DNA of 38,927 nt, from NCBI RefSeq assembly GCF_026913015.1, contig NZ_JAPTYD010000033.1:1-38927 (forward strand), given 5' to 3'. Below the pieces are notes generated by a model. The model saw nothing but the letters and a program-made list of their open reading frames with translations. It was not told the DNA's origin and did no database searches. A program made the translations under genes and the position numbers. This DNA comes from Paracoccus benzoatiresistens (GTDB lineage: Bacteria; Pseudomonadota; Alphaproteobacteria; Rhodobacterales; Rhodobacteraceae). Positions 15,479 through 24,448 of the stretch are shown piece by piece (position 1 is the first letter of the stretch; each line of letters opens with the position of its first letter).

Positions 15479-16485
15479 GCACGGCCCTTCGCCATTCCGA
15501 ACGCCAGATCCCCGACCGGCTGACCCGCCCCGCCGCCCGCGCCCTGAAAAGCTGGGAATCGCTGCTGGCCATCGTGGCGATCGGGATCTTCGTCCTGAAC
15601 GCCTGGGCCTCGCCCTATTTCCTCGATCCCTGGAACCTGTCGGACGCAAGCTTCAACTTCACCGAAAAGGCGATGATCGCATTCGCCATGGCCATGCTGA
15701 TCATCGCGGGGGAAATCGACCTGTCGGTGGGGGCGATCATCGCCCTGGCCTCGACGGTCATGGGCGTGGCGATGACGGCGGGCGCGCCGACCCCGGTGCT
15801 GGTCCTGCTGGGGCTGGGCACGGGGCTGGCCTGCGGCGCCTTCAACGGGATGCTGGTCGCGCGTTTCGGCCTGCCCTCCATCGTCGTGACCATCGGCACC
15901 ATGAGCCTGTTTCGCGGCATCAGTTACATCATTCTGGGCGACGGGGCCTTTACCGGATACCCCGACAGCTTCGCCTGGTTCGGGCAGGGCTATGTCTTCT
16001 GGGTGATCACGGTCGAACTGGTGATCTTCACGCTGGCCGCGCTGGTCTTTGGCGTGCTGCTGCACCGCACCAGCTTCGGCCGCACCGTTTATGCCATCGG
16101 CAACAACAGCGTCGCAGCGCGGTTTTCCGGCATCCGCGTGGACCGGGTCCGCTTCATCCTGTTCCTGCTGACCGGGCTGATGAGCGGGATCGCCGCGATC
16201 TGCCTGACCTCGCGCCTTGGCTCCACGCGGCCCTCCATCGCCTCGGGCTTCGAACTCGAAGTCGTCACCATCGTGGTGCTTGGCGGGGTCAGCATTCTGG
16301 GCGGGTCGGGCAGCATCGTCGGCGTGGTGCTGGCAGCCCTTGTGATGGGGCTTGTGACCTTCGGCCTGGGCCTGCTGAACGTGCCGGGAATCGTGATGTC
16401 GGTGGTTGTCGGCGCGCTGCTGATCGCGGTGATCGCGGTGCCGCGCCTGTGGGCCATGGCCCGGGCAAAATCACGGAAACGATGA
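15475..16485 (+). CDS. rhaQ: Rhamnose ABC transporter permease 2
   Basis: The 336-residue permease is homologous to Rha[13 protein letters not shown] near 80, [17 protein letters not shown] near 135 and a [12 protein letters not shown] segment near 265. It differs by a longer hydrophilic N-terminus (about 25 residues, rich in Arg) before the first membrane span. Its start overlaps the rhaP stop and its stop overlaps the rhaU start by four bases. The two permeases probably arose from one gene by duplication, which is usual for this transporter class. Confidence 0.93.
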   Translation: MSTALRHSERQIPDRLTRPAARALKSWESLLAIVAIGIFVLNAWASPYFLDPWNLSDASFNFTEKAMIAFAMAMLIIAGEIDLSVGAIIALASTVMGVAMTAGAPTPVLVLLGLGTGLACGAFNGMLVARFGLPSIVVTIGTMSLFRGISYIILGDGAFTGYPDSFAWFGQGYVFWVITVELVIFTLAALVFGVLLHRTSFGRTVYAIGNNSVAARFSGIRVDRVRFILFLLTGLMSGIAAICLTSRLGSTRPSIASGFELEVVTIVVLGGVSILGGSGSIVGVVLAALVMGLVTFGLGLLNVPGIVMSVVVGALLIAVIAVPRLWAMARAKSRKR

Positions 16486-16799
16486 TGCAGAAATACGCCT
16501 TCCGCATGATGCTGAACCCCGGCATGGCCGAGGAATACCGCCGCCGCCACGACGCGATCTGGCCCGAACTGGTCGCGCTGCTGAAGGAGGCAGGGGTGCG
16601 GGACTACTCGATCCACCTGGACCCGGAAACCAACGCGCTATTTGGCGTGCTGTGGCGGGCGGACGATCACCGCATGGACGACCTGCCCGCCCATCCAGTC
16701 ATGCAGCGATGGTGGGCGCACATGGCCGACATCATGCAGACCCATCCGGGCAACGAACCTGTCGCGGTGCCGCTGGTGCCGATGTTCCACCTGCCATGA
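16482..16799 (+). CDS. rhaU: L-rhamnose mutarotase
   Basis: The 105-residue protein matches the RhaU/RhaM mutarotase family along its length: [11 protein letters not shown] at the start, [14 protein letters not shown] with the probable catalytic His23 and Tyr19, then DYSIHLD and LFGVLW. It speeds interconversion of the alpha and beta anomers of rhamnose and so feeds the isomerase. Two adjacent ATGs (16482, 16485) are possible; the first overlaps the rhaQ stop, and the product changes by one Met. The stop overlaps the rhaK start as ATGA. Confidence 0.94.
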   Translation: MMQKYAFRMMLNPGMAEEYRRRHDAIWPELVALLKEAGVRDYSIHLDPETNALFGVLWRADDHRMDDLPAHPVMQRWWAHMADIMQTHPGNEPVAVPLVPMFHLP

Positions 16800-18184
16800 C
16801 GCATGTGGCCGTCATCGACGTCGGCAAGACCAATGCCAAGCTGGCGTTGGTCGATGGCGAAACCCTGGCCGAGATCGCCGTTGTCACCCGCCCGAACCGC
16901 CCGCTGCCCGGTCCGCCCTGGCCCCATGCCGACCTGGAGGGGCACTGGCGGTTCTTCCTGCACCATCTGGCGGCGTTCCATGCCCGTCACGGGATCGACG
17001 CGATTTCGGTCACGACGCATGGCGCGGCGGCGGTCCTGCTGGACGGCCAGGGGGGCGTGGCCGCGCCGATGCTGGACTACGAACATGCCGGACCCGGTGC
17101 GCTGGCGGCGGACTATGACAGGCTGCGGCCGGATTTCGCGCGCACCGGATCGCCCCGCCTGCCGATGGGGCTGAACCTGGGCGCGCAACTGCATTGGCTG
17201 CTGGCCACGGATCCGGGCCTGAGGGACCGCATCGCGCATGTCGTCACCTATCCGCAATACTGGGGCTGGCGGCTGACAGGCCAGCTTGCCAGCGACGTGA
17301 CCTCGCTTGGCTGCCATACCGACCTGTGGGATCCCTGGCAGGGCCGGTTTTCGGATCTAGTGGACAGGCTGGGGCTGGCGGGCCGCATCGCCCCCGCCCG
17401 CCGCTCGGATGAGATCCTGGGCGGGCTGACCGCGCAGGTCGCCGCCGAGACCGGCATTCCGGCGGGCACGCCGGTAGCCGTTGGCATCCATGACAGCAAT
17501 GCCTCGCTTTATCCCTATGTCCTGGGGCGGCAGGCACCCTTCGCGGTGGTCTCGACCGGGACATGGGTCGTGGCGATGGCCGTGGGCGGCGACGCGGTCG
17601 CGCCCGATCCGGCGCGCGACGTGCTGGTGAACGTGAATGCGCTTGGCCAGCCTGTGCCCTCGGCCCGCTTCATGGGCGGGCGGGAATACGAGCAGGTCCG
17701 GGCGGGTTGCATGGCGGCACCCACCCGGGCCGATCGCGAGTGCGCGCTGGCCGAGGAGGTGATGATCCTGCCTGCCGTCGAGCCGGGGTCGGGGCCTTTC
17801 AAGGGCCGCGCGATGGAATGGCTTGGCCCGTATCCGTCCGACGGGCAGCGCATGGTGGCGCTGTCCTGGTATCTGGCGCTGATGACGGCGACCTGCCTGG
17901 ACCTGATCGGCGCACGCGGCCCCGCTATCATCGAGGGACCTTTCGCCCGCAACTCCGATTATCTGGACATGCTGGCCGCGCTCCGCCCCGAAGGCGTCGA
18001 GGTCGCGGCATCAAGCACCGGCACCTCGGTCGGGGCGGCGCTGCTGTGCCTGGGCGCGGCCTTCACGCCCCGCACCATGGCCTGGCCTGTGCCGGACAAT
18101 GCCGGGGCGTTGCGGGACTATGCCGCGCAGTGGCACAAGAGCGCCGTCACTCCCACTCGATCGTGCCCGGCGGCTTCGAGGTGA
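16796..18184 (+). CDS. rhaK: Rhamnulokinase, FGGY family
   Basis: The 462-residue kinase phosphorylates rhamnulose at C1. The N-terminal phosphate-binding motif [14 protein letters not shown] (about 8-21) and the VSTGTW motif near 250 are typical of the FGGY fold. It closes the run of four-base ATGA overlaps from rhaT to rhaK. In Rhizobium leguminosarum the RhaK kinase is known to be needed for rhamnose import as well, so the kinase and the ABC transporter may work together. Its last 12 codons overlap the antisense of the guaA 3' end (18147-18184), so its C-terminal tail [11 protein letters not shown] is dictated by guaA and probably an accreted extension. Confidence 0.93.
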   Translation: MTHVAVIDVGKTNAKLALVDGETLAEIAVVTRPNRPLPGPPWPHADLEGHWRFFLHHLAAFHARHGIDAISVTTHGAAAVLLDGQGGVAAPMLDYEHAGPGALAADYDRLRPDFARTGSPRLPMGLNLGAQLHWLLATDPGLRDRIAHVVTYPQYWGWRLTGQLASDVTSLGCHTDLWDPWQGRFSDLVDRLGLAGRIAPARRSDEILGGLTAQVAAETGIPAGTPVAVGIHDSNASLYPYVLGRQAPFAVVSTGTWVVAMAVGGDAVAPDPARDVLVNVNALGQPVPSARFMGGREYEQVRAGCMAAPTRADRECALAEEVMILPAVEPGSGPFKGRAMEWLGPYPSDGQRMVALSWYLALMTATCLDLIGARGPAIIEGPFARNSDYLDMLAALRPEGVEVAASSTGTSVGAALLCLGAAFTPRTMAWPVPDNAGALRDYAAQWHKSAVTPTRSCPAASR

Positions 18185-19706
18185 TGTCATAGGTGCAGCG
18201 GTTGATGCCCTTGACCTCGTTGATGATGCGCGTCGCGGTTTCGCCTAGGAAATCATGGGTGAAGGGATAGTAGTCCGCCGTCATCCCGTCCACGGAGGTG
18301 ACGGCCCGGAGGGCGCAGGCATAGTCATAGGTGCGCCCGTCGCCCATCACCCCCACGGTGCGGACCGGCAGGATCGCCACGAAGGCCTGCCAGATCTCGT
18401 CGTAAAGGCCGTGCTTGCGGATCTGGTCGATGAAGACCGCATCCGCCTTGCGCAGAATGTCCAGCTTTTCGCGCGTGATCTCGCCGGGGCAGCGGATGGC
18501 AAGGCCGGGCCCGGGGAAGGGATGGCGGCCGATGAATTTCTCGGGCAGGCCCAGTTCGCGGCCAAGCGCGCGGACCTCGTCCTTGAACAGTTCGCGCAGG
18601 GGTTCGACCAGCTTCAGGCCCATCTTCTCGGGCAAGCCGCCGACATTGTGGTGCGACTTGATCGTGACGGACGGCCCGCCGCTGAAGCTGACGCTTTCGA
18701 TCACGTCGGGGTAAAGCGTGCCCTGGGCCAGGAACTCGGCGCCTTCGATGCCGCTGGCGTAACGCTGGAACACGTCGATGAACAGCCGGCCGATGGTCTT
18801 GCGCTTGACCTCGGGGTCGCTGACGCCTTCCAGCGCGCCCAAAAACAGTTCGGATTCGTCGGCGTGGATCAGCGGAATGTTGTAGTTGTCGCGGAACATG
18901 GTCACGACTTCCTGGGCCTCGTTCAGCCGCAGCAGCCCGTGGTCCACGAAGACGCAGGTCAGCTGGTCGCCGATCGCCTCGTGGATCAGGACGGCGGCGA
19001 CGGAACTGTCCACGCCGCCCGACAGCCCGCAGATGACCTTCTTGTCGCCCACCTGTTCGCGGATCTTGCGGATCGCCTCGTCGCGATAGCCCGCCATGGT
19101 CCAGTCGCCGGTAAAGCCCGCCATCCGGACGAAGTTTTCCAGCATGATGCGGCCGCGGGGGGTGTGATGCACCTCGGGGTGGAACTGCACGGCATAGAAG
19201 CGGCGCGCTTCATCCGCGATCATCGCGAAGGGCGCCCCCAGCGATGTGCCGATGACCTCGAAGCCCGGCGCCAGCGCGGTCACGCGGTCGCCATGGCTCA
19301 TCCAGACTTCCTCGCGCCCCGTGTCGAAGAGGCCCGCGAAGATGCCGTCGCCCTTGTGACCCTCGGCGGGGGCGATGAAGGCGCGGCCGTATTCGGCGTG
19401 GTGCCCGGCCTCGACCCGGCCGCCAAGCTGTTCCATCATCACCTGCTGGCCATAGCAGATGCCGAAGACCGGCACGCCCAGGTCGAAGACCGCCTGCGGA
19501 GCGCGGGGGCTGCCCTCGCGCGTCACGCTGTCCGGCCCGCCCGACAGGATCACCGCCTTCGGGGCCAGCCCGCGCAGGATGTCGTCGGTCAGCAGGTTAT
19601 AGGGGTGGATTTCGCAATAGACGTTCAGTTCCCGCAGGCGACGCGCGATCAGCTGCGTCACCTGGCTGCCGAAGTCGATGATCAGAAGGCGTTGATGCTG
19701 GTTCAT
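18147..19706 (-). CDS. guaA: GMP synthase (glutamine-hydrolysing)
   Basis: The 519-residue enzyme aminates XMP to GMP in purine synthesis. The N-terminal class I glutamine amidotransferase has the nucleophile Cys84 in GICYGQ and the His176/Glu178 pair in FHPEVH. The ATP pyrophosphatase domain has its P-loop SGGVDSS at 229-235. The C-terminal dimerisation domain ends in KPPGTIEWE, the family's usual end. Family length is about 520, so it is complete. It is tail-to-tail with rhaK, with a 38-bp coding overlap and no terminator visible between them. Confidence 0.98.
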   Translation of the reverse strand: MNQHQRLLIIDFGSQVTQLIARRLRELNVYCEIHPYNLLTDDILRGLAPKAVILSGGPDSVTREGSPRAPQAVFDLGVPVFGICYGQQVMMEQLGGRVEAGHHAEYGRAFIAPAEGHKGDGIFAGLFDTGREEVWMSHGDRVTALAPGFEVIGTSLGAPFAMIADEARRFYAVQFHPEVHHTPRGRIMLENFVRMAGFTGDWTMAGYRDEAIRKIREQVGDKKVICGLSGGVDSSVAAVLIHEAIGDQLTCVFVDHGLLRLNEAQEVVTMFRDNYNIPLIHADESELFLGALEGVSDPEVKRKTIGRLFIDVFQRYASGIEGAEFLAQGTLYPDVIESVSFSGGPSVTIKSHHNVGGLPEKMGLKLVEPLRELFKDEVRALGRELGLPEKFIGRHPFPGPGLAIRCPGEITREKLDILRKADAVFIDQIRKHGLYDEIWQAFVAILPVRTVGVMGDGRTYDYACALRAVTSVDGMTADYYPFTHDFLGETATRIINEVKGINRCTYDITSKPPGTIEWE

Positions 19707-19806
19707 GGATGCGCTTTAAGCGCGCCCATGCCGCCGCGCAAGGGATTTGCAGCCCGGAACTGCTGCAGTCGGGGCCGCGTTCCCAGCGTCAATAGCCGAG
19801 GTTTCC

Positions 19807-20337
19807 ATGTCCGTCTTCCGCACCCTTGCCGCCGCCGTCAGCCTGGCCGCCCTTGCCGCTTGCCAACAGGGCATCCCCGCGGCCATGCCCTGGCAAACGC
19901 CGGCCGTTCCCCCGGCCGAGGAATCGCTGGCCACCCAATGCGCGGGCGACCCGGCGATCGCGGCGCAACTGGACGGCGCCGTGAACGCCGCGCGCGAGGT
20001 CGAGGGCAAGACCCTGCTGGACAGCGCCCCCGACCTGACCCAGATCGCCCAAAGCCATGCCTGCGACATGGCCCTGCTTGGCCGCGTCGATGTCGAAGGC
20101 TCGAACGGATCCAGCGTTGTGGACCGGGCGCGGGCCGTCGGCTATCCGACTTGCGGCGTGGTGCAGCTTGTCTGGCGGGGCGGCAGCCCGGCGGATGCGG
20201 TGGCGAACTGGCTTGCGCGCGAGGCGCAGCGGACCGAGATGCTGGGCCAGTCCAGCCGGCAGGTGGGCAGCGGCCATGCCGTCGGCGCCGATGGCATGGC
20301 CTATTACAGCGTTGTGCTGGGCGACAACTGCCGATGA
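19807..20337 (+). CDS. CAP-domain (SCP/PR1-like) lipoprotein
   Basis: The 176-residue protein has a signal peptide and lipobox LAAC with Cys19. The rest reads as a compact CAP domain: VNAAREVEGK near 60, PDLTQIAQSHACDMALLG near 78-96, AVGYPTC near 115, and a closing VGADGMAYYSVVLGDNC. The pattern is typical of short bacterial CAP proteins, though the usual catalytic-type His/Glu pairs are not all obvious. Four Cys besides the lipobox one may form disulfides. It is divergent from guaA with a 100-bp gap and ends in a strong terminator. Confidence 0.78.
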   Translation: MSVFRTLAAAVSLAALAACQQGIPAAMPWQTPAVPPAEESLATQCAGDPAIAAQLDGAVNAAREVEGKTLLDSAPDLTQIAQSHACDMALLGRVDVEGSNGSSVVDRARAVGYPTCGVVQLVWRGGSPADAVANWLAREAQRTEMLGQSSRQVGSGHAVGADGMAYYSVVLGDNCR

Positions 20338-20364
20338 AAAAAGGGGCCCTGCGGCCCCTTTTTT
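20337..20364. terminator. Bidirectional rho-independent terminator between the CAP gene and livM
   Basis: A 12-bp stem of six A/T and six G/C pairs (AAAAAAGGGGCC with GGCCCCTTTTTT) surrounds a CTGC loop. It begins at the last base of the CAP-gene stop and ends two bases before the livM stop, giving a T run in either direction. Confidence 0.92.
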
Positions 20365-20365
20365 C

Positions 20366-21697
20366 TTACTTTTCGGGCACCAGCCCCCTTGGGGCGAAGC
20401 GCAGCACCAGCAGCAGTACCAGCCCCATGGCGATGAAGCGCATGTGCGGCGCGCTGCCCAGAAGATGCGCCTTGATGTCGCCGTCGGGCAGGGGGCCGAC
20501 CAGGACGCCGATGAGGTTCGGGCCCCAGACCTCGGCCTTGATCCACAAAAACCAGATCAGCACCGCGCCCAGGACCGAGCCCCAGTTGTTTCCCGACCCG
20601 CCCACGATCACCATGACCCAGATCAGGAAGGTATAGCGCAGCGGGTTGAAGCTGGTGGGGGCCATCAGCCCGTCCAACGTGATCATCATGGCCCCCGCGA
20701 TGCCGATCACCGCTGATCCGAGGACGAAGATCTGCAGGTGCCGGGCAGTGACGTCCTTGCCCATCGCCTCGGCAGCCGTCTCGTTGTCGCGGATGGCGCG
20801 CATCATGCGGCCCCAGGGCGAGTTCAGCGCCAGCTGCGCCAGCAGGATGATCGCCAGCAGCACGACCAGGAACAGCGACATGTAGCACAGCTTGACCCAG
20901 ATGCCCGAGGCCTCGGCCACGCCGAAGCCCCAGCGGGCGGCAAAGTCCGCGAAGGCCGGGTTCTGCTGCAGGTCGGTCTCGTAGGGGACGGGGCGCGGGA
21001 TGGCGGCGACGTTCTTGACGCCGCGCGCCAGCCAGTCCTCGTTCCGCAGCACGGCCACGATGATCTCGCCGATGCCCAGCGTGGCGATGGCCAGATAGTC
21101 CGAGCGCAGCCCGAGCGCGACCTTGCCCACGGCCCAGGCGGCCGCGGCGGCAAAGGCGCCGCCCACCAGCCAGGACAGCAGGACCGGCAGGCCCAGGCCG
21201 CCGATATTGCCGGTGCGGGCGGAATCATTGGCCTCGATCGCGGTGACGGCGGGGTCGAACAGCCAGCGATAGGCGACAAGGCCCACCAGCAGGACCAAGG
21301 CCACCGACCATGCGCGACGGGTGCGCGCATAGACGATCTTCGCCAGCGCCAGCGTGCCAAGGCCCACCAGCAGCGACAGGATCAGGCGCGGCCCGCCCGC
21401 CGACCAGGCGCCTTCGACCGGCGGCAGGGACACCAGCACCGGGGCAAGGCCGCCGATCGCCAGGAAGCCCACGACGCCCGTGTTGAACAGCCCCGCATAG
21501 CCCCATTGCATGTTCACGCCGAGCGCGGTGATGGCCGAGATCAGGCCCATGTTCAGGATCGCCAGAGAGGTGTTCCAGGACCCCGAGAACATGCCGTTCC
21601 TGACCGTGCCTTCCAGCACGAACAGGATGGCAAGGATCGCGAACAGGACAGGCGCGCGCCAGGGGCTGGCAGAGGCGGCTTGACGGTTGGATGACAT
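20366..21697 (-). CDS. livM: Branched-chain amino-acid ABC transporter permease LivM
   Basis: This 443-residue inner-membrane permease is the last gene of livGFHM. The N-terminal third has hydrophobic helices including MQWGYAGLFNTGVVGF near 65-80, a LivM signature; the central part has LRSDYLAIATLGIGEI near 200 and the C-terminus RFAPRGLVPEK. It is longer than the typical LivM core of about 320 residues, mainly through extra N-terminal and central helices (for example around 110-150), as seen in proteobacterial LivM. It pairs with LivH. The start follows the livH stop by 12 bp, and its end reaches the bidirectional terminator. Confidence 0.93.
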   Translation of the reverse strand: MSSNRQAASASPWRAPVLFAILAILFVLEGTVRNGMFSGSWNTSLAILNMGLISAITALGVNMQWGYAGLFNTGVVGFLAIGGLAPVLVSLPPVEGAWSAGGPRLILSLLVGLGTLALAKIVYARTRRAWSVALVLLVGLVAYRWLFDPAVTAIEANDSARTGNIGGLGLPVLLSWLVGGAFAAAAAWAVGKVALGLRSDYLAIATLGIGEIIVAVLRNEDWLARGVKNVAAIPRPVPYETDLQQNPAFADFAARWGFGVAEASGIWVKLCYMSLFLVVLLAIILLAQLALNSPWGRMMRAIRDNETAAEAMGKDVTARHLQIFVLGSAVIGIAGAMMITLDGLMAPTSFNPLRYTFLIWVMVIVGGSGNNWGSVLGAVLIWFLWIKAEVWGPNLIGVLVGPLPDGDIKAHLLGSAPHMRFIAMGLVLLLVLRFAPRGLVPEK

Positions 21698-21709
21698 GGC
21701 GAACCTCCC

Positions 21710-22717
21710 TTACACCGACTTGCCGCGGAACAGCCCGGTCGGGCGGAACAGCAGGACCACGATCAGGATGACGAAGCTGACGGCGAACTTGTATTCGGTG
21801 CCCAGCAGTTGCAGCAGTCCCCCCGGCTGCCAGTCAGGGAACAGGTAGCCCGCGACCTTGACCCAAGGGTAGGTCACGGCGACCTCGGAAAAGGCGACAA
21901 GGAAGCCGCCCGCGATGGCGCCGACGGGGTTGCCAAGGCCCCCCACGATGGCGGCCGCGAAGATCGGCAGCAGGATCTGGAAATAGTTGAAGGGACGAAA
22001 GGACTTGTCCAGACCGTAGAGCACGCCCGCGATGGTCATCAGCGCGGCGGCGATGATCCAGGTCAGGCGCACGACCTTTTCGGGATCGATGCCCGACAGC
22101 AGGGCCAGATCCTCGTTGTCGGAATAGGCGCGCATCGCCTTGCCGGATTTCGTCCGGTTCAGGAACCAGAACAGCGCGGCGCAGACGATCACGGTCACGA
22201 CCAGGGTCAGGGCCTGGGTCGACCGCAGGGCCAGCCCCTCGGACAGGCCGGTCCATTCGCGGAAGTCGCGCACGTTTATGATGAAGCGTGCCCCGTCGTC
22301 GAAGCGCTGTTCGTCCACGCCGATCAGCAGGCGCGTCAGCCCGTTCATCACGAACATGACGCCGACCGAGGCCATGACGAAGATGATCGGCGCCGCCCGT
22401 TGCGCCCGGTAGAAGCGATAGACCGCGCGGTCGGTGGCCAGCACCAGAACCGCCGTCGCGGCGATCCCCACGGGCAGGGCCAGCAGCGCCGTGGGCAGCG
22501 GCCCCAGCGATACGCCAAGCGCCTGCAACCCCCAGGTCACCAGGATGGTGATGGCGGTGCCAAAGGCCATGCTGTCGCCATGGGCGAAGTTGGAAAACCG
22601 CAGGATGCCATAGATCAGCGTCACCCCGAGCGCGCCAAGCGCCAGTTGCGCGCCATAGGCGGCCGCGGGGATGAAGACGAAGTTCAGGAAGGCCACAAGG
22701 GCGTTGAGGATATCCAA
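21710..22717 (-). CDS. livH: Branched-chain amino-acid ABC transporter permease LivH
   Basis: The 335-residue permease has about eight hydrophobic segments and LivH marks: LGALGVTLIYGILRFSNFAHGD at 25-46 (shown here by its ends LGALG and FAHGD), MRAYSDNEDLALLSGID near 195, and GLGNPVGAIAGG near 270. It forms the channel with LivM. The start is 3 bases after the livF stop, so coupling is likely. Confidence 0.94.
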   Translation of the reverse strand: MDILNALVAFLNFVFIPAAAYGAQLALGALGVTLIYGILRFSNFAHGDSMAFGTAITILVTWGLQALGVSLGPLPTALLALPVGIAATAVLVLATDRAVYRFYRAQRAAPIIFVMASVGVMFVMNGLTRLLIGVDEQRFDDGARFIINVRDFREWTGLSEGLALRSTQALTLVVTVIVCAALFWFLNRTKSGKAMRAYSDNEDLALLSGIDPEKVVRLTWIIAAALMTIAGVLYGLDKSFRPFNYFQILLPIFAAAIVGGLGNPVGAIAGGFLVAFSEVAVTYPWVKVAGYLFPDWQPGGLLQLLGTEYKFAVSFVILIVVLLFRPTGLFRGKSV

Positions 22718-22720
22718 GGC

Positions 22721-23554
22721 TCAGCCCCCCAGGAAGGTGCGGCGCACCTCGTCGTTCTGCATCAGTTCCTTGCCCGTGCCGGTATGGGCGTTCGCGCCCT
22801 GCACCAGCACATAGGCCTTGTCGGCGATCATCATCGCCTGCTTGGCATTCTGTTCGACCATCAGCACCGGCAGCCCGCCGCGCGCGATGGCGATGATGCG
22901 GTCGAACAGCTCGTCCATGACGATGGGGCTGACGCCCGCCGTCGGTTCGTCCAGCATCAGGACGGACGGCTGGGTCATCAGCGCGCGTCCCACGGCCACC
23001 TGCTGTCGCTGCCCGCCCGACAGTTCGCCCGCGGCCTGGCGGCGCTTGGCGGCCACCGCAGGGAACAGCTCGTAGACCTGCTCCATCGTGCGGCGGATGT
23101 CGTCGTTGCGGATATAGGCCCCCATCTCCAGGTTTTCCTCGACCGTCATGGACGGGAAGATGTTGTTGACCTGCGGCACGAAGCCCATGCCTGCCTTGAC
23201 GCGGTCCTGGGGGTTCAGCGCGGTGATGTCGCGCCCGTTCAGCCTGACGCTGCCCTTGCGCAGGTTCAGCATCCCGAAGATCGCCTTCATGGCGGTGGAC
23301 TTGCCCGCGCCGTTCGGGCCGACGATCACGGCGATCTGGCCCTGTTCCACGGCGATGGTGCAATCGTGCAGGATATCCGCGCCCTTGCCGTATCCGCCGG
23401 TCATGCCTTCCCCGATCAGGAAGGGGTCGCCCGCGTGGCCCGGACCGACCGGTCCAGAACGGCGGGTGCCGTCGATGCTGCCGCGCCCGCCCGGGTTCAC
23501 GACCGACCGGTCGCGGTTGCCCCGCTTGCCGAAGACTGCGTCCTGATCGCTCAT
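22721..23554 (-). CDS. livF: Branched-chain amino-acid ABC transporter ATPase LivF, with N-terminal extension
   Basis: The 277-residue ATPase has Walker A GPNGAGKST at 79-87, the LSGGQRQQVAVGRAL signature and LDEPTAGVSP, as LivF does. LivF is normally about 235 residues; here some 45 extra N-terminal residues, rich in Gly, Pro, Arg and Ser, precede the ABC core, which begins near GEGMTGGYG. The start at 23552-23554 overlaps the livG stop (ATGA), which supports it. A later in-frame ATG (Met51) is a possible alternative, but it lacks an obvious ribosome site. Confidence 0.93.
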   Translation of the reverse strand: MSDQDAVFGKRGNRDRSVVNPGGRGSIDGTRRSGPVGPGHAGDPFLIGEGMTGGYGKGADILHDCTIAVEQGQIAVIVGPNGAGKSTAMKAIFGMLNLRKGSVRLNGRDITALNPQDRVKAGMGFVPQVNNIFPSMTVEENLEMGAYIRNDDIRRTMEQVYELFPAVAAKRRQAAGELSGGQRQQVAVGRALMTQPSVLMLDEPTAGVSPIVMDELFDRIIAIARGGLPVLMVEQNAKQAMMIADKAYVLVQGANAHTGTGKELMQNDEVRRTFLGG

Positions 23555-24333
23555 GCGCCCACCATGTCCTTGTTCTTCAGGCCGGTGCCCAGATAGGCCT
23601 CGATCACGGCCTCGTTCTGCATGATGTCGGCGGCGCTGCCCTTGGCCAGCACCTTGCCCTCGGCCATGACGATGACCGGGTCGCACAGCTTGCCGATGAA
23701 ATCCATGTCGTGTTCGATCACGCAGAAGGTATAGCCGCGTTCCCTGTTCAGCCGGATGATCGCGTCGGCGATGGTCATCAGCAGGGTGCGGTTCACGCCT
23801 GCGCCGACTTCGTCCAGGAAGACCACCTTGGCATCGACCATCATGGTGCGGCCCAGTTCCAGCAGCTTCTTCTGGCCGCCCGACAGGTTGCCGGCCTTTT
23901 CATGGGTCAGGTGGCGGATGGTCAGGAAATCCAGCACCTCGTCGGCGCGGCGGCGAAGCTCGGCTTCCTCGCGCTCGATCCGGCCGCGCTGGAACCAGGT
24001 CTTCCAGATCGTCTCGCCCGATTGCGCGCCCGGCACCATCATCAGGTTCTCGCGCACCGTCATGGACGAGAATTCATGCGCCAGCTGGAAGGTCCGCAGC
24101 AGGCCCTTGTGGAACAGTTCGTGCGGCGGCAGGCCGGTGATGTCCTCGCCATCCATGAAGACGCGGCCCGATGTCGGCGGAAGAACGCCCGCGATGACGT
24201 TGAACAGCGTGGACTTGCCTGCCCCGTTGGGGCCGATCAGTCCGGTGATCGAGCCTGTCTCGATGGTCAGGCTGGCACCATCGACGGCGCGGAAGCCGCC
24301 AAAATGCCGGTGGAGGTCCTCGACCCTTATCAT
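23551..24333 (-). CDS. livG: Branched-chain amino-acid ABC transporter ATPase LivG
   Basis: The 260-residue ATPase has Walker A GPNGAGKST at 34-42, the LSGGQKKLLELGR signature near 150 and a C-terminal VIEHDMDF segment typical of LivG. It starts the tightly overlapping livG-F-H-M run, 115 bp downstream of the livK stop and below a terminator, so the four may be expressed partly by readthrough from livK. A separate promoter is not evident. Confidence 0.95.
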   Translation of the reverse strand: MIRVEDLHRHFGGFRAVDGASLTIETGSITGLIGPNGAGKSTLFNVIAGVLPPTSGRVFMDGEDITGLPPHELFHKGLLRTFQLAHEFSSMTVRENLMMVPGAQSGETIWKTWFQRGRIEREEAELRRRADEVLDFLTIRHLTHEKAGNLSGGQKKLLELGRTMMVDAKVVFLDEVGAGVNRTLLMTIADAIIRLNRERGYTFCVIEHDMDFIGKLCDPVIVMAEGKVLAKGSAADIMQNEAVIEAYLGTGLKNKDMVGA

Positions 24334-24399
24334 TCTTCGTACCCCGTCCTCACGCCATGGGTGAAGTGTGACCGCATTCAGCGGCTTCTATCATGAAAA

Positions 24400-24433
24400 A
24401 CGGCCCGGCAACCCCGAAAGGCTGCCGGGCCGT
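24400..24433 (-). terminator. Rho-independent terminator after livK
   Basis: An 11-bp stem (ACGGCCCGGCA and TGCCGGGCCGT) surrounds a 12-base loop. On the minus strand the stem is followed by a T run, so it acts on livK transcripts. Since livGFHM lie beyond it in the same direction, it probably sets a high binding-protein to membrane-subunit ratio. Confidence 0.85.
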
Positions 24434-24448
24434 AGCACAGGTTTCGCG

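Noticed and set aside
18255..20636. Plus-strand open frame of 793 codons
   Set aside because: It runs antisense to guaA and across unrelated genes; guaA on the minus strand accounts for the region.
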